A stretch of 64,000 nucleotides of DNA from NCBI RefSeq assembly GCF_007859865.1, contig NZ_SJPI01000003.1:124001-188000 (forward strand). The letters are read 5' to 3'. Of this stretch, positions 8,459-16,351 are shown one piece after another. The translations under genes were made by a program, and so were the position numbers. This DNA comes from Rubripirellula amarantea (GTDB taxonomy: Bacteria > Planctomycetota > Planctomycetia > Pirellulales > Pirellulaceae). Under the pieces are notes generated by a model. That model had not been told where the DNA came from and did not search any database. It saw only the letters and a list, made by a program, of their open reading frames with translations. How positions within the stretch are numbered: position 1 is the first letter of the stretch; every line of letters begins with the position of its first letter.

Positions 8459-10137
8459 GTAAAGATTTCGAGCAACCCGAGATCGATGGCAACGTTGCCT
8501 CGCGCTTAAAGATCTTGTCGACGTTGATGCCCGGAGCCATCGCGATCGCCGAACCCAGCGGCCCACCACGTGATGACACCACTCGCGACTATTCGATCAC
8601 AACCTTCGGTGCACTCGATGAAGAAACCACGAAAGTAGCCAAGGGGCTTGTTGGCTGGGGCGTCAAACCAGGAATGAGGATCGTGATGTTGGTGCCCTTT
8701 GGTGCCGACTTTATCAAACTGACCTTTGCACTGCTGAAAGCGGGCGTGCAAGTCGTCTTGATCGATCCTGGAATGAGCAAGCGGCACTTGATCCAATGTC
8801 TCGCCGACGCCAAGCCCGATGGCTTCATGGCGATACCCAAAGCCCAAGCGATCCGAACGGTTTTGCGGACGAAGTTCCCCACGGCAATTTGGAACGTCAC
8901 TGTTGGACGCAGGTATTTCTGGGGCGGACAAACGTTGTCGCGCATCAAGAGCCTTGGCAGCGAATCAACGGATCAAATTGAACTACCGAAGCGAGAGCGA
9001 TCTGATCCGGCGGCCGTGATCTTTACGACCGGCTCCACCGGACCTCCCAAGGGCGTCCAGTACACGCATGGAACGTTCCATGCCCAAATCGACCTCATTC
9101 GCGAACGCTACGACATCCACCGCGGTTCGCGAGACTTGGCGTGCTTTCCGCTGTTCGGTTTGTTTGATGCCGTGATGGGAGTAACGACTGTGATCCCTGA
9201 CATGGACCCCACCAAACCGGCCAAAGTCAATCCGCGACGACTCGCCGAAGCAGCCGCCCAATGGGAATGTGACCAGGCGTTCGGATCACCCGCGCTATGG
9301 AACACGGTTGTTCGCTGGGCCGATCAAAATAACTTCACCAACCCATTCCCAACGCTGCAACGAATTCTATCGGCCGGCGCACCGGTACCCGCCGTCACGC
9401 TCGAAAAACTGCGCCGCCTTGTGCATCCCGATGCCAACATCCAAACGCCCTATGGCGCGACAGAGGCACTGCCGATCGCATCGATCGAATCTCGCGAAAT
9501 CATCGCGGAAACTGGCCCCGCCGCTGCCAAAGGCAAAGGCGTTTGCGTCGGCAATCGCTTCGATGGTGTGAATTGGAAGGTGATTGAAATCTCCGACGAT
9601 CCTATCGAGTCCATGGACCAGGTCACCGAGAAAGCATCCGGCAAAATTGGCGAACTGATGGTGTCGGGCCCGATGGTGACGACTCAGTACGTTGTTCGCG
9701 ACGATCAAAACCGTTTTCACAAAGTTCGAGACGGGGATCGAGTTTGGCACCGCATGGGCGATGTGGGTTACCTCGACAGTCGAGATCGTTTTTGGTTCTG
9801 CGGTCGCAAGTCACATCGCGTTGTCGTTGGTGATCGAACCCTTTTCACCGTGCCTATCGAAGCCGTTTTCAACAACCATCCAGCCGTCTATCGGTCGGCA
9901 CTTGTACCACGTGGCCAACGTCCCCACCAAACCCCCGTGGTCTTAGTCGAACTGCACCCCGAACATATCCCAACGACGCGGGAGGCAAAACAAACGTTGA
10001 TGGCTGAGTTACAGGACCTTGCGTCTCGCAATCCGCTGACCATGCGAATCGATGAGATCATCATTCGCGACGAACCCCTGCCGACCGACATCCGGCACAA
10101 CAGCAAGATCTTCCGCGAGAAGTTGGCGTTGCCTTAA
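8455..10137 (+). CDS. oleC: OleC-like AMP-dependent synthetase (beta-lactone synthetase family)
   Basis: Adenylating enzyme of 560 aa. Motifs in order: FTTGSTGPPKGVQYTH (phosphate loop), FPLFGLFDAVMG, VIPDMDP, TPYGATEALP, RMGDVGYLDSRDRFWFCGR, and a C-terminal DIRHNSKIFREKLA carrying the late lysine. The FPLF, PDMDP and RHNxKIFRE blocks point to the OleC branch. OleC converts beta-hydroxy acids to beta-lactones in long-chain olefin synthesis. The ATG at 8455 overlaps the stop of the upstream gene by 4 bp, so translation is probably coupled. OleA, OleB and OleD are not in this window, so a function outside olefin synthesis is possible. A general fatty acid ligase is the alternative. Confidence 0.78.
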   Translation: MSKDFEQPEIDGNVASRLKILSTLMPGAIAIAEPSGPPRDDTTRDYSITTFGALDEETTKVAKGLVGWGVKPGMRIVMLVPFGADFIKLTFALLKAGVQVVLIDPGMSKRHLIQCLADAKPDGFMAIPKAQAIRTVLRTKFPTAIWNVTVGRRYFWGGQTLSRIKSLGSESTDQIELPKRERSDPAAVIFTTGSTGPPKGVQYTHGTFHAQIDLIRERYDIHRGSRDLACFPLFGLFDAVMGVTTVIPDMDPTKPAKVNPRRLAEAAAQWECDQAFGSPALWNTVVRWADQNNFTNPFPTLQRILSAGAPVPAVTLEKLRRLVHPDANIQTPYGATEALPIASIESREIIAETGPAAAKGKGVCVGNRFDGVNWKVIEISDDPIESMDQVTEKASGKIGELMVSGPMVTTQYVVRDDQNRFHKVRDGDRVWHRMGDVGYLDSRDRFWFCGRKSHRVVVGDRTLFTVPIEAVFNNHPAVYRSALVPRGQRPHQTPVVLVELHPEHIPTTREAKQTLMAELQDLASRNPLTMRIDEIIIRDEPLPTDIRHNSKIFREKLALP

Positions 10138-12857
10138 ACCTTGCGTTGTCGCTGGGCGTGTGCTTGGGTTCGCAGCATTGATGCCACGAGTGCCGTCCAG
10201 CCAGTTTGATGACTTGCCCCCAAGCCTTTTCCGGAATCCGCATGGAAGTATTCGTAGAAAAGAATGTTTTCACGCCAAGCCGGATCGTCCCGATAACGTT
10301 CGTCATCGCCGTTGATGGGTCGCTCACCGTTTTTGTCGGCCTCGAACATCGAGATTAGTCGACGTTCAAGCTCGCGAGCCACTTCCATCAACGTCATTTC
10401 ATGACCGCTTCCGGTGGGACACTCAACTTTGAAGTCATCGCCGTAGAAGTGGTGATAACGCTTGAGCGATTGAATCAAAAGGTAATTCATCGGGAACCAA
10501 ATCGGCCCGCGCCAATTGCTGTTCCCACCAAACATGCCGCTATCGCTTTCGCCGGGCACGTAGGAGACCTCATGACGTTGGCCACCAAAGTCAAACACGA
10601 AAGGATCGCCGCGGTGCACCGCCGACATACTTCGAATGCCGTACGGCGAAAGAAATTCATTCTCGTCCAGCATCACTGCAATCAACTTACGCAGTCGTTC
10701 CTCTGAAGGAATCGCTAACAACTGGCTCCCCGAATTGCCTTCATCATCTTTGTGCTCCATGTAAGTCATATGGTCACTAAGATTGCCGCGATTTTCGAGG
10801 AACCATTTCATGCGGCGTTTGAAGCCCGGCAACTTGCCGATGATGTCGTCTTCCAAGATCACCCCGGTCATCAACGGCAACAATCCGACTAATGAGCGAA
10901 CGCGGATCGCGATTGACTTCCCATCAACGAACAGGTGGTCGTAATAGAATCCGTCGTTTTCTTCCCACAACCCGGTGCCATCGATGCAATTCATAGCCTC
11001 GGCAATTGCAACATAGTGCTCGAAGAACTTACTTGCCATGTCGCCGTAGGCTTGGTGGTCTTCGGCAAGCTCCAACGCGATTCGCAACATTGAACCGCAA
11101 TAGAACGCCATCCAAGCGGTGCCATCGGCCTGTTCAAGATGTCCTTCGGGCAAAGGCTTGCTACGATCAAAAACTCCGATGTTGTCGAGCCCCAAGAACC
11201 CGCCCGAGAAAATGTTCTTTCCTCGCGGATCCTTTCGGTTTACCCACCACGTGAAGTTGATCAACAGCTTTTGGAAGCAACGAGCCAAGAAGACTTTGTC
11301 ACGCTTCTGCGGTGGCCCGGTTGCTTTGTAAACCTGCCACACACCCCACGCATGCACCGGAGGATTCACATCGCTAAGATGCCATTCGTAAGCGGGGATT
11401 TGACCACTAGGGTGCATGTACCATTCCCGAAGGAACAACACCATTTGTTCCTTAGCGAAATGAACATCCAAGTAAGCCATCGGGACCATGTGAAATGCGA
11501 GGTCCCACGCCGCGTACCAAGGGTATTCCCACTTATCGGGCATCGAGATCACATCACGATTGAAGAGGTGACGCCACTCGCTATTGCGTCCCAGCTTGCG
11601 AGATTCCGTTGTCGGCATTCCGTTGGGGTCGCCATCGAGCCATGTCGTAACGGAGTAGTGATAAAACTGCTTGGTCCACAACAATCCGGCGTAGGCTTGC
11701 CGCATGATGGACGCTCGCTCGGGCGTGTGCGATGCATCAATTCGAGTCGCGTAGAACTCGTTGGCTTCGTTGATACGGTCGGCAAAGATCCGATCGAACG
11801 ATTCGCCGAATGCGAGTCGTCGGAAGGCATCGGTCTTCCCGCCAGATTCTTCGGCAACAAACGGTTCGCTGACATGCGTCATGCGAAGTTGAATCGTCTC
11901 CGTTTGACCGGCACCAATCATCATCAACCCGTAAGGAGCACACTTGGTCCCTTGCCGGGCAGGGTTGACCGCGACGGTTTCGCCAAGCACGACAAAGTCA
12001 TTCAAGGCGTCTTTATAGAATTCCGACTCACTAGGCATGTCGGGATGCCGGTGTGCGTTGGTCTCGTTGTCAGTGAATAGCCAAGACCAGGCACTCCCAC
12101 TTTCATCGCCTGTTCGATCGCAAGCCAACCAAACTTGCCCCAATGATTCGTGGTTGGTTTTGACAACGTCATTCTCAATCCGCATGCTTGGACGAGTAGT
12201 GCATCCTTCGTCGGTGCAGTGCCATGTCCATGTGTTGCGAAAGTAGAACTGTGGCAATAGATGCAGCACCGCTGGTTGCGGCCCACGGTTGGTGATTGAC
12301 AGGCGAATCAATACGTCATCGGGTCCACCCTTGGCGTATTCCGCTACGACATCAAAGTACCGAGATTCGTCGAAGATATTCGTGTCGTAAAGCTCGTACT
12401 CAGGATCCTGGAAGCCTCGCTTTCGGCTCACGTCCACCAAATCCTCGTACGGGTACTTGGCATGCGGATACTTGTACAAGGCTTTCATGTATGAATGCGT
12501 TGGCGTGCTATCGAGATAGTAATAGCACTCTTTAACATCTTCGCCGTGATTCCCCTCCGGTCCCGTGACACCAAACAATCGCTCCTTCAAAATCGGATCA
12601 CGACCATTCCAAAGACCTACGCTAAAGCAAAGTCGACACTGACGATCGCAGATCCCCAGAAGGCCGTCTTCGCCCCATCGATAAGCTCGACTGCGAGCAT
12701 GATCATGTGGAAAGTATGACCAAGTCGCGTCACCGCCTTCGCTGTAGTCTTCGCGGACGGTTCCCCATTGCCGTTCCGAAAGATACGGCCCCCAACGCTG
12801 CCAATTTTCTTGACGCTTTGAACTGGCCTGCAAACGTAGGTCTTCGGCGGTCGTCAT
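10134..12857 (-). CDS. GH63/MGH1-type glycoside hydrolase (putative glucosidase)
   Basis: A 907-aa cytoplasmic-looking protein without signal peptide. The N-terminal beta-sandwich part has ATWSYFPHDHARSRAYRWGEDG. The C-terminal (alpha/alpha)6 barrel part has WEYPWYAAWDLAFHMVPMA, GGFLGLDNIGVFDRS, GTAWMAFYC, FGGNSNWRGPIWFPMNYLLI and HQTGWTALVA. These blocks are typical of the MGH1/GH63-like family that hydrolyses glucosyl or mannosyl linkages in small glycosides such as glucosylglycerate. The substrate cannot be read from the sequence. The gene is convergent with the oleC-like gene and the two reading frames overlap by 4 bp at their ends. Confidence 0.82.
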   Translation of the reverse strand: MTTAEDLRLQASSKRQENWQRWGPYLSERQWGTVREDYSEGGDATWSYFPHDHARSRAYRWGEDGLLGICDRQCRLCFSVGLWNGRDPILKERLFGVTGPEGNHGEDVKECYYYLDSTPTHSYMKALYKYPHAKYPYEDLVDVSRKRGFQDPEYELYDTNIFDESRYFDVVAEYAKGGPDDVLIRLSITNRGPQPAVLHLLPQFYFRNTWTWHCTDEGCTTRPSMRIENDVVKTNHESLGQVWLACDRTGDESGSAWSWLFTDNETNAHRHPDMPSESEFYKDALNDFVVLGETVAVNPARQGTKCAPYGLMMIGAGQTETIQLRMTHVSEPFVAEESGGKTDAFRRLAFGESFDRIFADRINEANEFYATRIDASHTPERASIMRQAYAGLLWTKQFYHYSVTTWLDGDPNGMPTTESRKLGRNSEWRHLFNRDVISMPDKWEYPWYAAWDLAFHMVPMAYLDVHFAKEQMVLFLREWYMHPSGQIPAYEWHLSDVNPPVHAWGVWQVYKATGPPQKRDKVFLARCFQKLLINFTWWVNRKDPRGKNIFSGGFLGLDNIGVFDRSKPLPEGHLEQADGTAWMAFYCGSMLRIALELAEDHQAYGDMASKFFEHYVAIAEAMNCIDGTGLWEENDGFYYDHLFVDGKSIAIRVRSLVGLLPLMTGVILEDDIIGKLPGFKRRMKWFLENRGNLSDHMTYMEHKDDEGNSGSQLLAIPSEERLRKLIAVMLDENEFLSPYGIRSMSAVHRGDPFVFDFGGQRHEVSYVPGESDSGMFGGNSNWRGPIWFPMNYLLIQSLKRYHHFYGDDFKVECPTGSGHEMTLMEVARELERRLISMFEADKNGERPINGDDERYRDDPAWRENILFYEYFHADSGKGLGASHQTGWTALVASMLRTQAHAQRQRKV

Positions 12858-12894
12858 GGCAGTTCAACAGAAGAAGAGGAAGAGTCGATAAAGA

Positions 12895-12935
12895 TCTGGC
12901 CTCTCTGACCACCAACGGCGAGCAGAGAGGCCAGA
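12895..12935 (-). terminator. stem-loop downstream of pgk
   Basis: A 13-bp perfect inverted repeat (TCTGGCCTCTCTG at 12895-12907 and its complement at 12923-12935) with a 15-base loop. It lies 32 bp after the pgk stop and before the next minus-strand gene. The U-tract on the minus strand is weak (TCTTTA), so it could be a terminator or an RNA-stabilising hairpin. Confidence 0.65.
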
Positions 12936-12966
12936 CGAAAGAGAGAATGACGAGAAGTGCAAACGC

Positions 12967-14160
12967 TTACGCCTCGTCAAGCAGATCTACGGCCGCGAAC
13001 TTTTGGCCTTCCAGCATGGCTAGGCTCGCACCGCCACCGGTGCTGACGTGCGAAACCTGATCAGCAAATCCAAGTTGGTCCACGGCCGCGGCACTATCAC
13101 CACCACCGATGATGCTGGTGCAATCCGCGTCCGCGACTGCTTGAGCAACAGCCTTAGTACCAGCATCCATTGGTGGCTTTTCAAACACACCCATCGGCCC
13201 GTTCCAAACAACCGTTTTAGAATTCTTGATGATGTCGGCGTAGATCTTGGCTGTTTCGGGACCAATATCTAAGCCCTCCATTCCGTCGGGAATTTCTCCC
13301 GCGGGGACAACCTTCTTGTTGCATCCAGCGATATTGCCAAAGTCATCGCCGCAATGAGTGTCCACAGGAAGTTGCAACTTGTCGCCACCTTTGGCGATCA
13401 ATTCCTTCGCAAGCTCAACCTTGTCCTTCTCGACCAAGCTGCCACCCACCTTGCCGCCTTGGGCCAATGAGAAGGTGTAGGCCATCGCACCGCCGATCAG
13501 GACCGAATCGCAGATGCCAAGCAAGTTGTTGATGACGTTGATCTTGTCGCTAACCTTAGCTCCGCCCAAGATGGCAACGAACGGACGCTGAGGGTTTCCA
13601 ATGGCGTCACTGAGATACTGAATTTCCTTCGCGACTAGATGTCCAACCACGCGCGGCTTGCCTTCCATTGCTCGGGGTACCGCTACCATCGAGGCGTCGG
13701 TGCGGTGACAAGTCCCGAAAGCATCGTTGCAATAGATGTCCGCCATTGCTGCTAGTTTGCCCGCGAACTCCTCGCAGCCTTTTTTCTCGCCAGAGTTGAA
13801 TCGCAGGTTTTCGAGGACAAGAACGTCGCCGTCCTTCAGTGCAGCAGCCTTGGCAACGGCATCTTCGTCGACTGTGTCCTTCGCCATGGCGACGGGCTTG
13901 CCCAAAAGCACGCCAAGTTGCTTGGCGGCGGGAGCCAACGAGTACTTTGCTTCGAACCCCTTACCTTCGGGGCGGCCAAGGTGGCTCATCAGGATCAGTT
14001 TGCCGCCACGATCAATCACGCTCTTGATGCTAGGCAATGCCATCGCGATACGGCGATCGTCCGTAATAGCTTGGTTTTCGTCGAGAGGGACATTGAAGTC
14101 GACCCGCATCAGTACTGTTTTGCCAGCGACATCGACTTGATCGATCGTTTTCTTAGCCAT
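12967..14160 (-). CDS. pgk: phosphoglycerate kinase
   Basis: Glycolytic kinase transferring phosphate between 1,3-bisphosphoglycerate and ADP. Family blocks are visible: [15 protein letters not shown] near residue 14, [12 protein letters not shown], the basic/acidic core [36 protein letters not shown] and the C-terminal nucleotide loop [11 protein letters not shown] with [13 protein letters not shown]. The ATG at 14160 gives 397 aa, the standard length; the frame extends upstream to 14214 but adds no conserved sequence. It appears monocistronic, with a stem-loop after the stop. Confidence 0.98.
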   Translation of the reverse strand: MAKKTIDQVDVAGKTVLMRVDFNVPLDENQAITDDRRIAMALPSIKSVIDRGGKLILMSHLGRPEGKGFEAKYSLAPAAKQLGVLLGKPVAMAKDTVDEDAVAKAAALKDGDVLVLENLRFNSGEKKGCEEFAGKLAAMADIYCNDAFGTCHRTDASMVAVPRAMEGKPRVVGHLVAKEIQYLSDAIGNPQRPFVAILGGAKVSDKINVINNLLGICDSVLIGGAMAYTFSLAQGGKVGGSLVEKDKVELAKELIAKGGDKLQLPVDTHCGDDFGNIAGCNKKVVPAGEIPDGMEGLDIGPETAKIYADIIKNSKTVVWNGPMGVFEKPPMDAGTKAVAQAVADADCTSIIGGGDSAAAVDQLGFADQVSHVSTGGGASLAMLEGQKFAAVDLLDEA

Positions 14161-14466
14161 CGAAGTTTGTCTTTCTTGATCTTGTAAAGCGAAAGGCATT
14201 CCAAGCGAAAACAAACGCCAGAAGCCCAGGATGAGTGATTGCAGCGGTTGATTATCGTGAAACCCACTCAGGTGTCGAGTCCACGATTAACACCGCCTGA
14301 AACAGCGAACTGGTTTCCCGTTCACGCTTTTGTTCAACTCGGGTGACCCAAAAGGCCGAAAAATCCTCACAAGCCTCAGGCGTTGTCGGCGGAGATTTTG
14401 TGTTTCCGCAGCACCCGAGGATCGCTCTTGGGACAATCGGCCTCGCGGCCCGTTGTCGGTGGACCA

Positions 14467-15351
14467 ATGGCGTGGCCGCAGATTGGGAGAACGTCGGTGG
14501 CGGGGGAATCGATTCGACGAATCGTCAGCAAGGGCTGCTTTTGCGCGCTCTTGATCGCTATCGTCGCGCCGACTTCGGTGCGCGGTCAACAACCTCGTGC
14601 AGTCTCGAGAGACGTCAGCGAGGATTCCGGCGACAGCTCTACCGAGCTCAAGAATGATGCCTTACGTCGATTGCCGCTCAAGCGACTCACGCCCGCGGCT
14701 CAGCAACGGATCATGGACATTGCTGATTCGCCCACCATCTATCGTCGCCTGCCAGCCCAAGCGATCGATTGCGACCAGGACATGTTTCTGTTCCTGACGC
14801 GAAACCCGGAAGTGATGGTTGGTATCTGGGATTTGATGGGCATCACCAATGTGGATATCAGACGCACGGGGCCTTACCAGCTCGAAGCACGCGACGGAAG
14901 CGGCACGACTTGTTTGATCGACTTGGTCTACGGTGATCCCAACGTCCACATCTATGTCGCCACCGGTAGCTACGATGGAAAAATGGTCGCCCGTCCAATC
15001 CGTGGCAGCGGAGTGTTTATGGTTACCAGTCGGTACGCGCACGGTGCCGATGGCCGCACCACGGTGACTGGCACGATCGATTGCTTCTTGCAAATGGATT
15101 CACTCGGAGCAGACTTGGTCGCTCGAACGCTAAGTGGCCTGATCGGCCGATCCGCAGATAACAACTTCATCGAAACGGCACGTTTCATGGCGCAGGTATC
15201 TCATGCGTCCCAACGAAACCCTGCGTCGATGCTGGATGTCGCCGGGCGTATCCCGCAAGTCAACGACGCGACTCGCGCGAACTTCTCGAAGGTCATCCAA
15301 GATGTCGCTATCCGTGCTCAAGACCGTTACGCAACGTTGCCCGGTCGATGA
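14467..15351 (+). CDS. secreted protein of unknown function, planctomycete type
   Basis: I do not recognise a named domain. The ATG at 14467 gives 294 aa with a charged start and a hydrophobic stretch (CFCALLIAIVAPTSVRGQ) that looks like a signal peptide. The mature part is soluble, with a conserved-looking core (DSPTIYRRLPAQAIDCD, LVYGDPNVHIYVATGSYDG) and a helical C-terminus. The frame is open upstream to a TTG at 14383. It sits alone between pgk (divergent) and a convergent membrane protein gene. Coding status is strong; the function is unknown. Confidence 0.7.
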   Translation: MAWPQIGRTSVAGESIRRIVSKGCFCALLIAIVAPTSVRGQQPRAVSRDVSEDSGDSSTELKNDALRRLPLKRLTPAAQQRIMDIADSPTIYRRLPAQAIDCDQDMFLFLTRNPEVMVGIWDLMGITNVDIRRTGPYQLEARDGSGTTCLIDLVYGDPNVHIYVATGSYDGKMVARPIRGSGVFMVTSRYAHGADGRTTVTGTIDCFLQMDSLGADLVARTLSGLIGRSADNNFIETARFMAQVSHASQRNPASMLDVAGRIPQVNDATRANFSKVIQDVAIRAQDRYATLPGR

Positions 15352-15391
15352 GTGCTTGAAGTAGATCGCTGTTGACGTCTGCCAACGGCAC

Positions 15392-16210
15392 TTACTTCAC
15401 GAATGGATTGGTTTGCTGGTTACGAGTGTCCATCAAAGGCCTGATCTGCAGCGGCATCATATGGGATGGCTCGACAGCGTTCTGAGGGATGCCTTCCTGA
15501 GGCAATTTCTTCTCAGGCACGTCATTTTGCGCGGAGGAAAACGGTGCCGGCGAAACCGGTATCGATGTGAACGGTGTCGGCGTCGAAACTGACGCGTCGG
15601 ATGGTTCTGATGTTCTCGTTTTCGATACGCTCGAATCCTTCTTGTCCTTCTTGCGATCCGAGAAGAACACGTTCGTAATATCGAAGTCTGTATCCGACGG
15701 CGTGTCTCGGCCCAGTAACCTGTCCTTTTGTTCCTTCTCCATAGCGGCCACGTGGGTCTTCATCATTGCGCCCAATTCACTCATTTCTTGGGGGTGCGGC
15801 TTGTAGATTGCGACATAGAACGCGCCGCCTGAACAAGCCATCACAGTCCCAACGGTGATCAGTCCAAAGAAACCGTAGACGATATTCGTGAGAAAGGCCC
15901 AGCCCACCGAGATGTCGGCCATCACGGCGAGCATCTTCAAACTTACGTACAACAAGAGCAGTTTGACAGGCAAACCAAACTGGATCGGAATGAACGACAT
16001 CAAGACGATCCCCAGCACGAACTGAACGAAGGGGATCATGAACGAGATGTAGGTGGCTCGCAGCAGCGAAGGAGCTTCCGGGGCCATGCACGCAAGCGCC
16101 ATCTTCATCGCCAAGCCCACGGCTAGTACGTACATGAAGAATGTGACAACCGCCAGCGATAGAAACGAGGGGCTGGTCAGCAGTGAACTGAGTTCAGGAG
16201 ACATCTCCAT
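15392..16210 (-). CDS. membrane protein of unknown function
   Basis: A 272-aa protein. The first half is hydrophobic, with about four membrane segments (roughly residues 14-40, 48-75, 78-100 and 103-130). The C-terminal half is polar and low in complexity (Ser/Thr/Pro rich), ending in QTNPFVK. No family is recognised. The ATG at 16210 is the first in frame. It lies upstream of, and convergent with, the secreted protein gene ending at 15351. The layout, a membrane anchor followed by a long soluble tail, is common among planctomycete orphan proteins. Confidence 0.65.
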   Translation of the reverse strand: MEMSPELSSLLTSPSFLSLAVVTFFMYVLAVGLAMKMALACMAPEAPSLLRATYISFMIPFVQFVLGIVLMSFIPIQFGLPVKLLLLYVSLKMLAVMADISVGWAFLTNIVYGFFGLITVGTVMACSGGAFYVAIYKPHPQEMSELGAMMKTHVAAMEKEQKDRLLGRDTPSDTDFDITNVFFSDRKKDKKDSSVSKTRTSEPSDASVSTPTPFTSIPVSPAPFSSAQNDVPEKKLPQEGIPQNAVEPSHMMPLQIRPLMDTRNQQTNPFVK

Positions 16211-16351
16211 GGCGACAACTTTGCTGCGTTAGGCGTTCAGAGGTAGATTTGCGTTCCCAATGCTAGGTCGCAAAAACCAACGAAGTGGTCGCTAAACGAA
16301 CAGGGTCACTCAAGAAGTTCAATGTCGAAAACGACATCATCAATACAAACG

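Noticed and set aside
11139-12080. A 313-codon plus-strand frame opposite the glycoside hydrolase
   Set aside because: Composition is rich in Arg, His and Val and no conserved blocks occur; the minus strand is the real gene.
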